Notes under the pieces: generated by a model | Databases searched by the model: none | Told to the model about the DNA's origin: nothing | What the model saw: only the letters and a program-made list of their open reading frames with translations | Part shown: positions 1-11,366 of the stretch, piece after piece | Layout of the letters: each line of letters begins with the position of its first letter | Numbering within the stretch: position 1 is the stretch's first letter | From: Anodontia alba | Taxonomy: Eukaryota > Mollusca > Bivalvia > Lucinida > Lucinidae | Assembly (NCBI GenBank): GCA_964016985.1 | Contig: OZ024826.1 | Span: 39,101,070-39,165,069, forward strand | Length of the DNA: 64,000 bases | Reading direction: 5' to 3' | Made by a program: the position numbers and the translations under genes

Positions 1-21
1 CGAGCTTGGCGGAGCTCTTGT
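1..21 (+). mobile_element. 3' tip of an HL-3 Helentron-like element, cut by the window edge
   Basis: The first bases of the window contain CTTGGCGGAGCTCTTG, identical to the 3' tip of the complete HL-3 copy ending at 47204, and are followed by T as there. The rest of this element lies upstream of the window. Confidence 0.75.
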
Positions 22-867
22 TCAAGATAGATTTGCTAGCCATTCTAAGTATCTTAGTTTGAACTGTAGAAGTGAGCTAGCCAATTTGATGTTTTAGGAA
101 TAGAATTCTATATTTTAGATCCAGAGTAGGCTTCAGTATTTCTGTTAATTTCATAATTGGGTTTTGGTACATACAAGAGATTTTCAGATGTTGATCTAAG
201 ACTGTGATGTATACTTTATGTGAAAATTGAAAGGTTATGCTCTATATTATACATTTGAATTACCTTTTAGTTTATTCTTTCTGGAAAAGTCATATATACA
301 AAGTAAAAAGCTGTATACTGTGTGAGACCCTGGCTGTCATGCCTGAAGCCATACAGTGGACATATCGGTATGAATATTAAAATGTAAAGATGGAACAAAT
401 AGGTCAGTTTGGTTGATATACCTTTTTGTCCTGTAGGAGGCTGTCATCCTTATTTATTTGACTAGTAAGAAAGCTTTCCTCTGACTGGACAAACAGCTTT
501 GACATATCTCTATGATAGTGTACAACTAGATATAACTTGTCTCTCAGGTTAAGGGAAAAAAGAAAAAAAAAAGATTCCAGAACAAATCAGTTCCCAGAGG
601 TTAATATTTTTTGACAGATTTTTTTTACTTCAGACTTCTAGACAGCTAAAAATAGATGAGTGATGAATGAACTTGCTGTCAAAATGAAATGTACATGGTT
701 TTGAGTCAACTGTCAGCCAATCACTGTGAATTAAAACACATGTTCTTAGCCAATCAGATTTCATGCTACCAACAGTTCTCTAGCAGGTGTCTTCTGGTAA
801 AAAATGTCAACAAAACACAAAAGAGCTACATGTATTTGCTTCTCATGACGAAATCATACCTATCTAA
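22..867. other. AT-rich non-coding DNA, no feature recognised
   Basis: No long open frame, palindrome or tandem array was seen. The 69-codon frame at 689-898 has no recognisable motif and runs into MITE D, so I do not call it a gene. Confidence 0.5.
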
Positions 868-1120
868 TGTTGACCCCTTAAACCCCACTTTTATATAGTA
901 AAACTGGGGTTTACGGGGGTATACATTATTTCTTTATTTCTGCTCAAAAACATAAATTGTGGGTACTCATTAGAACTGCCTCGCTGAGGTGGTTCTAATG
1001 AGTACCCACAATCTATGTTTTAAGCAGAAATGTGGAAAATATCGGAATTTTTATCTGAAAATTTTCATTTTTTGGTGGTAATTTTTTTTAATATGTTTGA
1101 ATAGGCATGTTTTTGTAATG
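868..1120. repeat. MITE D copy 1 (palindromic)
   Basis: A long hairpin is centred near 985, with arms containing TTGTGGGTACTCATTAGAAC and its reverse complement. An outer segment has TAAACCCCACTTTTATATAG followed by an inverted partner. A second copy lies at 47695-47962. Confidence 0.75.
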
Positions 1121-1268
1121 TTGATTCCAAGGATTTAGAGAAAATTCTAACAGAAAAGGGCTTATAGAGATGCACCTGAATTTAAATTAACAATATATAA
1201 TTTAATTACACATATATAATTTAGAGTACAAAAGCCAGATTAACCTGGTTCAGGAAGTATTTCAGATA

Positions 1269-1614
1269 TACCATATTCAACCTAATTACGGCACTTACCC
1301 CTATAAGTGCACAGTCAAGCAATTCTGTAGTCTTCAGATTACAGCCAGTGTACTTTTTGTATACTTCTTTATAAAGGCAAAAGTTGTGGGTACCCCTTTG
1401 AATGACATCAACTTGGTGATGCAATTCAAACGAGTACCCACAATATATGTTTTTATAAAGAAAATTGGAGAAAATAAATCGCATAAACATCATCAAATCA
1501 GTCCTTTTCTGATTCTTTTTTAAAGTACCCAAATAGTAGACATATTTTACTACGTTTTCCCAGTAATTTTGAAAAACATTAGCGCTTAGAGCAGTAATTA
1601 GATTGAATATGGTA
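1269..1614. repeat. MITE E copy 1, about 346 bp
   Basis: Termini TACCATATTCAACCTAATTA and TAATTAGATTGAATATGGTA are inverted repeats. The centre is a hairpin with GTGGGTAC arms. Related copies occur at 11367-11705 and 26558-26919. Confidence 0.75.
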
Positions 1615-1684
1615 ATTAAAACTTAAAAAATGTCTGGTTTGTTTCCATGTAAGAATAATTATTTCAGTTTTGATCATATAAAAA

Positions 1685-1930
1685 AGACAGTTATTGACTT
1701 CAATTTGGTCGATATGAGGATTTATCAACCTTCACAAGTGATATTCACCTCAGCCTTTGACCTCAGTGAATATCACTTTTTTTATATCATCCTGATATTG
1801 ACCTCATCAATAACTGTCTTGTTTGATATGAGGATTCATCAACCCTCGAAAATGATAGTTACCTTGGCCTTTGGCCTCAGTAAACATCACTTTTTGGTTG
1901 ATAAATTGTCGTATCGACCCTCATTGTACT
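1685..1930. repeat. Two-unit repeat with internal inverted repeats
   Basis: A unit of about 115 bp starting GATATGAGGATTTATCAACC near 1711 recurs near 1826. Each unit holds an inverted pair such as GTGATATTCAC/GTGAATATCAC. AAGACAGTTATTGA near 1685 is inverted near 1809-1822. Confidence 0.6.
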
Positions 1931-2303
1931 CAATAATTATGTAAAGTTCTGTTTTTAATTCTAAAAATTTTACACTTCAAGTTTTTAAAGAATATGTTTT
2001 CTGAATACTTTGATAGATTTAGTTTAGACTGTCCAAAGTTCTGTACAGTGCAATCCCCTTCCTCATTAATAACACTGAGGTCATGGTTATGGACAGCCTA
2101 ATGTTAAAGTTTTACATGAAGTTTTTTGAAGAGCTATATCTCCTGAATGCTTGGATGGATTTAGCTCATACATGCAGGGACAGATGTTCTTATCCAAGTT
2201 TGTATGTTGTGCAACCTAAACCCCTCACTAACCTTGGTAACAGTTGTAGCGTAATGTTAAAGATTTACATTCAAGTCTTCCTAGATGTATTATTTCAAAG
2301 AAA

Positions 2304-3057
2304 AAGCGGGGATATTGTGATACCCCCTTCTGTCCATCTGTAATGTCACACCATTGCTCCTAGACCATTTAAGCAAGAATCTCACAATGTTCACAGGTGA
2401 TAGCCCTATGGATGAGGACTAGAGGAACACATTCAGAATTTTGATATATCCCCTGGGGGCAGGGCCAGGGGTGTGGCCCCGAAGGGTCTCAAAATCCATT
2501 TTGTACAAACATAGTCATGTTGCATTTCAAATCAAAGGTAATGAAGAATAGAATAAGTGGTGCAAAATATTTGCCCTGGGGGCATGACTGGGGTGACGTC
2601 ACCATGCAGAGGTCAAAAAGTAGGACTTGGGGTCCTTTTTTTATTGTCACACAACTCCTCCCTGGCTTTCTGAGCTAGAACCTTGAAACTGTCACAGGTA
2701 ATATCCCTATGGATGAGGACTGGAAGAACGCATTTGGAATTTTGATGTGACCCCTGGGTGCATGGCTGGGGCCCCTGCCCAAGGGGTCCAAAATCCTTTT
2801 TGTACAAACATAGTCTTGTTGCATATCAAATCAAAAGTACTAAAGAAAAGAATGCATTTTTGCAAAATATTTGCCTGGGGGGCATGTCTGGGGTCACCAG
2901 AGGTAAAAAAACAGGGTTTTGGGTCCTTTTTTTCGATTTCCACTCAACTCCGTCCAGGCTTTTTTAGCTAGAACCTTGAAACTGTCACAGGCAATAGCTC
3001 TACATTGTAACATGGTTTTCAAGGCACGGGGATATGCAATGGCCGCCATCGACTTGC
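2304..3057 (+). mobile_element. HL-5: tandem-repeat-cored Helentron-like element
   Basis: The core is two units of about 300 bp; CCCTATGGATGAGGACT recurs near 2405 and 2708. The left end has GGGGATATTGTGATACCCCC. The right end has GGGGATAT, then the small inverted repeat ATGGCCGCCAT, then CTTG. The unit contains the CCTTGAAACT core shared by the other HL families. The ends are weaker than in HL-1 to HL-4, so the boundaries are approximate. Confidence 0.45.
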
Positions 3058-3180
3058 TCCAGTATTATACTTATACTTGGTCTGATGTTACATACCGGTT
3101 AAAGTTTTGCACATTATCATCCCCTAGCCTCCTGAGTGACATTGATGTCAGACATGGAAATTTTGTTACACTTTTTGGTT

Positions 3181-3390
3181 AAACTCTTTCCCTGCTAGTG
3201 GCGACTTTTGTTGTCTGCTAATAACCTTTGCAAACAGTTTGGACCCAGATCAGGCCCGACAAAATGTCGAGCCTGATCTGGATCCAAACTGTTTGACACT
3301 CTGATGGTATTCCTGAAAGATTTTTTTAAAAAGGTTAATTTAAAAAAAAAAATCCACAGACTACAAAAAAGCATGCAAAGAGTTAATACC
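3181..3390. repeat. MITE N with TTAA ends and a GATCAGGC-type core
   Basis: It begins TTAAACTCTTTCCCTGC and ends GCATGCAAAGAGTTAA. The centre is a hairpin (CAGTTTGGACCCAGATCAGG and its inverse) resembling the core of families G, H, I and O. Confidence 0.65.
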
Positions 3391-4103
3391 TCGGCATATT
3401 TAGCTTGTCCATTACAGGTCCTACATTGCCTCAATGATTTTAAGGTCAGTGTCACACCTGAAGGAATTATTCATTAAAATTTTTGGCTTTTGGGCAGAAA
3501 GTTCTTTCCTCACGAAGCAAGTTCAGGGAAATGAGTCCCTTTCTCATTTTTTTTCTTCATTTCTCCTTATTTCTGTGCAAGGGCTTAATTGCTAGAAATG
3601 ATGGAAAGGCTGAGTAAATGTCCATGTAAAAAAAAGATAAGAACTTGCACTTCCTTAGTTTTGGGTTACCTCCAGTTTTATTATTCAGTAACTAAACCTT
3701 ATGAGCTGTATAACTGAAATTAATCATATTAAACCTTGGTTATCTTGGGTGGAATTAAGTTACTTGACTTGTGGCCATTTTGCTCCACATCGACCAGTCA
3801 AATTTATCGCTTATTGATATACTGACATGGCCCAGATGTTAGGGGACATTTTACCTTAAGGGGGCTACATACATTTGGTTATTGTTGAGGTTTTTGCCAT
3901 TTTTTTACAAGGTAGGCACATTTTGCCACTTTCTGTGTGCTTTTCTGTGCGTCAATTCCATTCTGAAAAGCAGGTCTTATATTTTTCAAGCATCTGCAGG
4001 ATTTCAGGCTTTTAGAGTTTGACTTTTTCTTTATTTTATGCTTTTAGATTTTAATGTTACCATGTATATTCTGTTTAAAAGAACTATTTAAGGCTGCAAA
4101 AGC
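3391..4103. other. Non-coding DNA without recognised feature
   Basis: AT-rich sequence with no frame longer than about 60 codons, no hairpin comparable to the MITEs and no tandem array. It could be old repeat sequence or genuine single-copy DNA. Confidence 0.4.
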
Positions 4104-4250
4104 TGGCCTTTCAGACATGAGAAAGCTTGGTCAGTAGAGGCCTGGAAAAGGGGTATACTCCGAAAGGAAGGAATTTGCTTCCAAAGGGAGCAAATTATTT
4201 CCTGTTAGAGTAGACCCTTTTTCAGAAGAGAGGCAAAACAATTTTGACAG
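4104..4250. repeat. MITE P copy 1
   Basis: Palindromic core of the type AAGGGGTATACTC...GAGTAGACCC with GGAATTTGCTTCC/GGGAGCAAATT arms. Related hairpins occur at about 11862-11990 and 12795-12900. Confidence 0.6.
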
Positions 4251-4429
4251 AGTTGCCTACCTTAAGCATTTTGTCTTCTGTATTTTTTTTTTTTTTTTTT
4301 TTTTGTTAATTTGTTTCTGAAGTTTATTTTCCCCTGGCATAGTCAGTGGTAAATGAATGACACAAAAGAATTAAGTAAAATTACCACACAGGATGCAGTA
4401 TACTGAAACATTGAACTGCTAAGTTTTCA

Positions 4430-4620
4430 ACCCTAAAGTGCCAAGCAAAATTGTAAAAGACTACATTCTAAGTTAGAGAAATAAGAGTTTGCATTCCTTG
4501 TGAATAATCTGCTAGGCAGATGTCAAGCCTTATCGGTGTATGGCAGTTTATAAAGATAATGAAGAAAAAAAATAAAAGAAGGAAGATTTTTGAATGTCTT
4601 AAAGTAGAAGAAAATGCCAA
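4430..4620. repeat. Degenerate MITE A copy
   Basis: It has the family A pattern: CCCTAAAGTGCCAAGCAAAA at the left, then a short imperfect hairpin with GAGAAATAAGA and AATCTGCTAG/CAGATG. The right end has decayed. Confidence 0.45.
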
Positions 4621-4640
4621 GATAATACTTAGAAAAAAAA

Positions 4641-4662
4641 TGAGAAAAAAAAAAAAAAAAAA
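4641..4662 (-). terminator. Pol III terminator (T-run) of the tRNA gene
   Basis: On the minus strand the tRNA 3' end is followed, after a 3-nt spacer, by a run of about 17 or more T residues, the usual RNA polymerase III stop signal. On the plus strand it appears as a poly-A run. Confidence 0.8.
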
Positions 4663-4665
4663 GTC

Positions 4666-4737
4666 AGGTTCTACCGAGATTTGAACTCGGATCGCTGGAT
4701 TCAGAGTCCAGAGTGCTAACCATTACACCATAGAACC
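4666..4737 (-). tRNA. tRNA-Gln-CTG: tRNA-Gln (anticodon CUG)
   Basis: The minus strand reads as a complete 72-nt cloverleaf. The acceptor arm GGTTCTA pairs with TAGAACC and is followed by discriminator T. The anticodon stem CTGGA/TCCAG encloses the 7-nt loop CTCTGAA, giving anticodon CUG, which reads glutamine CAG codons. The T-arm has loop TTCAAAT. There is no intron and CCA is not encoded, as expected for a nuclear eukaryotic gene. A strong T-run follows. All stems pair without mismatch that I can see, so it looks functional. It is the only intact RNA gene I find in the window. The alternative, a tRNA-derived repeat, is unlikely because no repeat body or tail is attached. Confidence 0.95.
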
Positions 4738-5450
4738 GGTTGATGACCGTTCACACATATTATTATACATAATACAAATTGTCCGTTCGTCGTCGGTTTA
4801 TTTTCTTTCAAGGATTTTTAATAACGTTAGTTGATGTTTAATTGCCTGCCAGTATAATATTTCGTTGTCTGTATATATTTTCTAGTTATACTTTCATTTC
4901 AAAAGCATAGAATCTGTGTCATAGATAATGTCTCATTTGGGAAACACCCTGGGAGTGGGAAATCCAGCCAGTCGTCCGTGATTCCGTTGATTGGCTAGCT
5001 ATATATAGCCGCCGACTCGTGGTCGCGTGACGGAATGTGTCATTTTGCGGTTGAGTCAATACACAACCGAAAGTATAGTCTATATTGAATACACACGACT
5101 TTGGCAACAACCGTGTCTTCAAGGATTTGACGTTTTACTAAGTATTGTATTCGACGCACCAATATTTTTTTGCAGACCTTAAATTTCCGGGTACAGGTAA
5201 CATTTAGACTTTGTTTAGCATTTTGGAACAATTGCAGTCACGTGACATTTGTCATTTGTTTATCTCTATTTGTCAACAAAGCGAAAGGGGTGTGTTCATA
5301 GATGACAGTTCGCAATATCTCGGACTTCGCATTACTTTTTATGCAGTTTGTGAATTGATATAACATTTTTTTTTATGTACACAGGTAAAGACAAGTGTAT
5401 TCGTGCATTCTTCTAAATGTGATCAGATCTGGATGATTATGAATGCGTCA
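4738..5450. promoter_or_regulatory. CpG-rich, non-repetitive block with possible Pol II promoter
   Basis: This block is much richer in CG dinucleotides than its surroundings and carries no MITE signature. On the plus strand an inverted CCAAT box (ATTGG, 4990-4994) lies just before a TATA box (TATATATA, 5000-5007). GTCACGTGAC near 5238 is an E-box of the USF/MITF type. Consensus-like splice donors CAG|GTAACA (5197) and CAG|GTAAAG (5385) follow. This would fit a non-coding first exon on the plus strand. The motifs are seen; promoter function is inference. The neighbouring tRNA gene could itself explain the open, CpG-preserved DNA. Confidence 0.35.
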
Positions 5451-6249
5451 GGTATTTTTTCCACAAGGTTGATTTTGACATGTGCCTGGGGCATTTAATT
5501 GGGGGAATTCCTTTAGTTCAGATTTGTGTATTGCATTTGGTGTATTGCATTTCAGTTACTGTTGTTGGCGGATTTTATTCTTTTTATCAATGTATCTTGC
5601 AACAGCTCTCAAAATTAAAGGTAGAGGATCTATGTTTCATGGTTAAGGTACATCAGATTACTGTATTTACACAAAATATTCAGACAGGCAGGCCTGAGTA
5701 AACAGTGTAGCTCCTTATCAGACACCACAGAGTACATAGTCTAATCAGGATATACACTGTTTGCCACACATTCAGTAGTCTTATTGTGGACACCCTAAAA
5801 GGTAGTAAAATGGATGTCCAATTTTTCGGAGCCATATGTTAAGGGAATTTTGGGTAAATATGGTATGCTATTTTTTTATTGCAACAAAATCACTGCGGAT
5901 ACATGAAGGTGAAAATGATATCCAATCAGTAGTATTTTTTTCCTTTCTTTCTATACCTTAGCTGCATACAGTCAGTATTGAGGATTGATGACTAAGAAAA
6001 ATTGATATTGATGACAATTTCTCAGTTTAACCTGGACAGGGGATATCTCTCCCCGCACATTCAGAATCTTCACTGGGGGTGTTTTGGGCCAAGGGTGCAA
6101 GGTTTCTTCATTCAGACAGTGAAGACTCTTATTATACTGCACAGATGCACAGGCTGATTTGTTAGTTGGGTGCACATGTCAGAAGGTACATTTTCTCATG
6201 TTATGCCACAATTTTATGTCTGTATATAATGTACGGTAATAACCCTATA

Positions 6250-6755
6250 TATTGGGATAGATAGGCCTGTGCAAACAGTATAGACCTAGATCAGATGCCG
6301 CAGAATGTGGCGTCAGATCAGGATCTACCAGTGCTTGCACTAAATGTCAAAATTAGGAAGTCTCAGGACTTCCTTGCTCCAATATCTGAAGTCCTGGCAG
6401 TCAAATTTTTTCACTCACTTTCTGGAATTATTCTTAAACTCTCATTTATGGAGCGAAACTGCCATTCTTAAGCTAAATAACACATAAATTCATTCTAAAT
6501 TTTTGTTATAAATGACTAAATATCTTTAAAAGCTGGGAGTCCCAGACTTCCTGGCATTGACTTTTGGAAGTCCCAGGGCAATATTTGGGAGTCTCTGACT
6601 CCCAGACTTCCCTTAATGCAAGCACTGGTCTACACTGTTTGCCACTCATCCAGCACTCTTTAACACACATCAATTTAGTAGTAAAATTGACTATTTCAAA
6701 TTTTTGGACAGGTCTGGTAAGGAGAAGGTGTCCCAATACTTTGGGTTAATATGGT
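6250..6755. repeat. MITE H copy interrupted by MITE R
   Basis: The left part has GCAAACAGTATAGACC and GCGTCAGATCAGGATCTA. The right part resumes with TCTACACTGTTTGCCACTCA and ends GGGTTAATATGGTA. The interruption at 6328-6628 falls inside the central palindrome. Confidence 0.7.
6328..6628. mobile_element. MITE R, 301 bp, with TCTA target duplication
   Basis: Terminal inverted repeats CCAGTGCTTGCA/TGCAAGCACTGG are flanked by TCTA on both sides. The host sequence without it would read GGATCTACACTG, the intact core of MITE H, which identifies the insertion precisely. It is non-coding. The superfamily is not determined. Confidence 0.8.
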
Positions 6756-6895
6756 AAAACAAGTTCCTGTATCAGGTTGTATGCTTTGCTGGCTGATCTG
6801 GTCTTTACTGCTTGCATATGCCCCAAAGAAACCTTTTCTAATGGCTCAAATTTGCTGCATGACTTAGATCACAGTGACAGAATTGCCAAGTGAAG

Positions 6896-7113
6896 GATAC
6901 CATATTTGCCCTGAATATTGGTGCAGACATGCATGAGCAAATGGTGTAGACCCAGATCAAATGTCACTGACTGTGGCATCTGATCAAGGTCTATACTTGT
7001 TTACACTCATGTCAGTCTTTAGACTGTTAGGTTCTGAAACATGTCAGCAGGTAGTGGAAATTTGAGATCAATATGGCAAAGAATCTGAGTATTCCAATAT
7101 TTAGGGTAAATAT
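6896..7113. repeat. MITE H copy
   Basis: It starts ATACCATATTTGCCCTGAAT and ends TTTAGGGTAAATATGGCAT, with central GTAGACCCAGATCA/GATCAAGGTCTA arms. Confidence 0.7.
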
Positions 7114-7269
7114 GGCATTGTATAAGGCAAGAGCGCCTCATGTATCAGATAAAACACCCATGCATTCACTTCAGTCTGTCTGGTTTTATACGAACCTCTT
7201 CAAGTCAAAATCAACTTTATGGCTTATGTAGGACCTGCATCTGCAGTCTAATTAGGATCATCACTTTTG

Positions 7270-7500
7270 ACCCTTGAAATGCTTATCACAACTGCAGCAG
7301 ACAACATTTTTATTTTATTATTTTTTTTTTATTTTTATTATTTTTTTCAGAGAAATAAGACTTTGCATTTCATGTGAATCATCTGCCTAGCAGATGATTC
7401 ACATGAAATGCCAAGTCTTATTTTTCTCTGAAAATAATTAATGATAAAGAATTTAGAATATCATCAGCTACAATTGCTTAGCACTTGAAGGCTTAAGGCC
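7270..7500. repeat. MITE A copy
   Basis: It contains CACAACTGCAGCAGACAAC, a T/A-rich arm, and a hairpin with TTTCATGTGAATCATCTGC and its inverse around 7384. The arms pair for more than 35 bp. Confidence 0.75.
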
Positions 7501-7979
7501 AGTGCATTGTTTTTCAGGAGCATGCATAGATCTTGGTCATACTACACAGACTAATTTGGATCTACTCTGGTTGCATAGACAATGAAATTGATTTTAACTT
7601 ACGTAAAAGGTCTTGTATGGTAATTTGTTCACAGGATTGGAGAATTGCTTTTTTAGCACTTAATTCTAGATAAATGACAGAATGTCAAATATTTGCATAC
7701 ATGGATATTGAATCTAATAACATTTCTTCAGGCAGACAAGTATGACTAGGAGTACTGAGTCATATAATAGTCAACTCGTTTTCTGCTCAGTTACTCCATA
7801 TAAAGGGGAGCATTCAGAAAATTATTTTTTGCTTCAAAATCGAAATGTATCTTGTGGCTCGGCATCACCTTAATGGGTTAACTGTCCCTTAAAACCTCAA
7901 CTTAATCAAACACCTCAAAATGAGTAGTCCTATGAGTGCATGTGAAAAATGACATGAAAAGGGGAGAGACAAAAGATCA

Positions 7980-8223
7980 GGGCCCAGTTGTTCAAAGCGT
8001 CGTTAGCTTAACGAGCTCGTTAAGGGTCATTTTGTTAACTGTTTTAGCGGATTCAATATACAATATTCTGATATTTTTTGCTGAAAAAATGTGAGTAGCT
8101 TTTGCACTGCAAAAGCTACTCACATTTTTTCAGCAAAACATTTCAGCATATTTGCGTATCACTCGTTGTAAATTTTAACGAATCGTTAATTAATGACGTC
8201 GTTAGCTTTGAACAACTGGGCCC
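7980..8223. repeat. MITE C copy 1, 244 bp near-palindrome
   Basis: Ends GGGCCCAGTTGTTCAAAG and CTTTGAACAACTGGGCCC are inverted. The centre is a hairpin GTGAGTAGCTTTTGCA/TGCAAAAGCTACTCAC. Six near full-length copies occur in the window in both orientations. Confidence 0.85.
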
Positions 8224-8269
8224 AGATTTTGTTCCATAGTTTTCCTAAGTATTTGGATACCTTATTACT

Positions 8270-8440
8270 CCTTATCATACTTATACTATAATTTGAACAA
8301 GTTCCTTTTACTACCTATTGATGTGTCTAAAAATTGTTGGAGTAACAGTGTAGGCCCTGATTAGATACTGCATTTTGCACCATCTGATCTGAGCATACAC
8401 TTTTGCTGAGGCCTGTCTGTCAGATTACTTAGGATATTAA
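8270..8440. repeat. MITE H copy
   Basis: Fragment with TTGATGTGTCTAAAAATTG and the GATTAGATACTGCA/CATCTGATCTGAGCA core. Confidence 0.5.
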
Positions 8441-8689
8441 AAATACTATAAACTTGTTTTGAAAGAAATTTAAATTTGCATTATCATTTTTTGGGCCATG
8501 ACTGTCAGGTTTTACTCTGGAAGACTATAAGATGATTTAAGTGTATGTGCATCTAAGCAGAAATAGTCTTCTTACAAATACAAATAAAATGTATAAACAT
8601 GTTTATACTGTATTTAACTTAACCTTTACCATTCGCTAGATAATTTCAGCAGACACCAAATTGATGATATTTTTCTCTCTCTTTATACC

Positions 8690-9085
8690 CTGCCACCACA
8701 CGTATCACGTTGGTTGTCCCTGTGTCCGTTCGTCTGTCTGTTGTACGCCTGTCCGTATTTTTGTTTCCTGTTTCCAGATGATAACTTGAGTAAATGTTAA
8801 TGGATTTTCATCAAACTAGGTGTGTGCATGGATATTGTGGAGATCTGCTTTGAAATTGCTATTGGGCAAATTTTGTCAATATTTGACACAGTTATCTGCC
8901 TGCATCAGTATTTTAGTTCCAGGACAATAACTTGACTGAGTAAATCTCAATAGATTTTTCACCAAATTTGATATATGCATTGATATTGTGGAGACCAGGT
9001 TTGGGATTGCTCAGTGGCAAATTTCCTCAATTTTTGACAGAGTTATCTGCCCACGACATGATAATGGTGGGTAATATCTTTTCAC
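8690..9085 (+). mobile_element. HL-6: partial tandem-repeat element
   Basis: It begins TTATACCCTGCCACCACACG, has a GTCCGTTCGTCTGTC-type leader, then two units of about 170 bp with ATCAAACTAGGTGTGTGCAT and CACCAAATTTGATATATGCA. No convincing 3' tip was found. The layout resembles the other HL families. Confidence 0.45.
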
Positions 9086-9109
9086 CTTTTCATTTTTTCC
9101 AGAAAAACT

Positions 9110-9246
9110 TGATTTGATATTTCATGCAAATTGTCTCCAGATGATTCACACAAAATGTCAATTCTTATTTTCATTGAAAAATAAAAAAAAAATATATAAT
9201 AAATACATATTCTGCTGCAGTTATGATTGGCACTTTAAGGGTTAAA
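9110..9246. repeat. MITE A copy (partial)
   Basis: Right half of family A, ending GGCACTTTAAGGGTTAA, with a decayed hairpin left of it. Confidence 0.6.
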
Positions 9247-9294
9247 AACAATTCAGAGCACTCCTTTTATTTAGACTGACAAAGACAGCACATG

Positions 9295-9505
9295 TTAACC
9301 CTTAAAGTGCCAATCACAAATGCAGCAGATGACAATTTTGATCATTTTTTTTTTTTTATTTATTGTTGTTTTTTTTTTTCAGAGAAAGCAAGTTTTGACA
9401 TTTCATGTGAATCATCTGCTCGTTTAGATGATTCACATGGAATACAAAGAGTTGTTTTCTCTGAAAAATAAAAAAAATAATAAAATGTCATCTGCTACGG
9501 GATAG
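9295..9505. repeat. MITE A copy
   Basis: It begins TTAACCCTTAAAGTGCCAAT and has hairpin arms TTCATGTGAATCATCTGC/AGATGATTCACATGGAA. The right terminus is truncated. Confidence 0.7.
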
Positions 9506-10006
9506 AATGAAAAAATATATAAGTTCATGTTAAAATGCAACCTTCCTATACATGAAGGAGTGACCGTGTGTTCATTAGCATTAATCATTGATCACTGATC
9601 CAGAGATATGCATCTCTAATGGGACATTTTGTCATAAAAATGATACCTTAGGCTAATTATACCACAGTCACGATTGTAAACAATACCTTTTAAGGTAAAT
9701 AAATACCTGTGCAGAGTAACGTCTATAAATACAGGTGATTTTTGTAGAACGAAACTTCAAAGAGTGAAATTAAGTCAGCAGAGTTAAATTTAAAGACCCT
9801 ATAAACCAGATAAAATTAAAGTAATAAAGGTTTAAAAGTTGATTGGGGAGGACTTTATCGGGGTAATTTATTACGAAGTTTCAATTTGTTCAAGGTCCTC
9901 AATGTCTTGTCACTCACCTAAATAGTTCTAGATAAATAGAGTGGCTAGATAAATATAGTTTTTTTTTCTCCACAAAAACATACATTTTGGGGCCTCACTG
10001 AGGAAC

Positions 10007-10252
10007 TTCTAACCCTTAAAATGCCAAGAAAACCTGCATCTGAAAATGTTGTCTGTTTATGTCATCTGCTGAATATTCTTGCAAACTTTTCAAACCTATT
10101 TTTGCATACAGGCAAAACGTGTGGATCCAGATCAGACTGCTCCTAGTGGAGCAGTCTGATCTGGGTCCACACTGTTTACAAAAATGACTTATAAAATCAC
10201 AAGCAGATGACAAAGCAGACAACAATTGTTGTGATTGGCAATTTAAGAGCTA
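10007..10252. repeat. MITE with CCCTTAAAATGCC ends and GATCAGACTG core
   Basis: It begins CTAACCCTTAAAATGCC and ends GGCAATTTAAGAGCTAA. The centre is the hairpin CCAGATCAGACTGCTCC/GGAGCAGTCTGATCTGG. Its ends resemble family A but its core resembles families G and H. Confidence 0.65.
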
Positions 10253-10305
10253 ATAGTAGGTGGTGGTAAGAGGCTGCTGTACTTGCAGAAGGTATTTTAC
10301 TACCA

Positions 10306-10541
10306 GGACCCAGTTGTTCAAAGCTAACAATGTCATTAGTTAACGATTCATTAAAATTTACATTGAGTGATACGCAAATATGCTGAAATTTTTGCTGAAA
10401 AAATGTGAGTAGTTTTGCACTGCTACTCACATTTTTTCAGCAAAAAATATCAGAATATTGTATAATGAATCCGCTAAAACAGTTAACAAAATGACCCTTA
10501 ACGAGCTCGTTAAGCTAACGACGCTTTGAACAACTGGGCCC
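10306..10541. repeat. MITE C copy 2
   Basis: Same ends as the copy at 7980-8223 but in the opposite orientation. Confidence 0.85.
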
Positions 10542-10624
10542 AGTAGTATAATTTCTTCTGTTTCTGGACACTTTGGCCCTTTCACTCTTTCCTCCTCTCT
10601 ACCAATTCTTCTGTCACAAAAAAA

Positions 10625-10866
10625 TAGCTGTGTTTCCGCTTACCTGACCGACCCTGTTTCAAATACTCGACTCTGCTATTTTTTATCAGTAAAAATATGC
10701 AAAATAAAAAAGTAAAGCACTGACCGACAACAAAATACCTGTATTTTCATAAAATTAAAAGCCTGACCCCTGTTCTTTTTCAGAGAAAAAATAGAAAAAT
10801 AAAAAAAAAGTTTCTCCTATGAACCGACCAAATTTTTTTTTCAGCATGTTAGCGGAAACACAGCTA
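10625..10866. repeat. MITE M copy 1 with TA-flanked ends
   Basis: Inverted ends TAGCTGTGTTTCCGCT/AGCGGAAACACAGCTA. The interior is A/T-rich. A diverged copy in the opposite orientation lies at 59218-59450. Confidence 0.75.
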
Positions 10867-11044
10867 ATTTTTTTTTTTTAGGCCTAATGGTATACACTAT
10901 GTTTTGTTGCAAAATAAAGAAAATATTGTATTTATTGGGTTTGGAGTCAAATGGATGCAGTTTAGAGATGTCTTTTCAACCTTCTATAAAGTAATGGTAC
11001 ATTGAGAGTACTTAGAATCTGGATACCTTTCTTATTGTTAGCCT

Positions 11045-11288
11045 GGGCCCATTTGTTCAAAGCTAACGATGTCGTTAGTTAACGATTTGTTAAAATTTAT
11101 GTCGAGTGATACGCAAGTATTCTGAAATTTTTTGCTGAAAAAATGTGAGTAGCTTTTGCAGTGCAAAAGCTGTTCACATTTTTTCAGCAAAAAATATAAG
11201 AATATTGTATATTGAATCCGCTAAAACAGTTGATGAAGTGACCCTTAACAAGCTCGTTAAGCTAACGATGCTTTGAACAACTGGGCCC
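11045..11288. repeat. MITE C copy 3
   Basis: GGGCCC ends with the GTGAGTAGCTTTTGCA hairpin in the centre. Confidence 0.85.
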
Positions 11289-11366
11289 TGCTTGTACACC
11301 CAGTAGCAGGAATTTGATGTACCATATTCATTCTAAATATTTGGACACCTATATGTACAGGACACT

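Noticed and set aside
5480..5701. 73-codon frame after the CpG-rich block
   Set aside because: Hydrophobic but without signal-peptide structure or a motif; its 3' half overlaps a MITE H-type segment.
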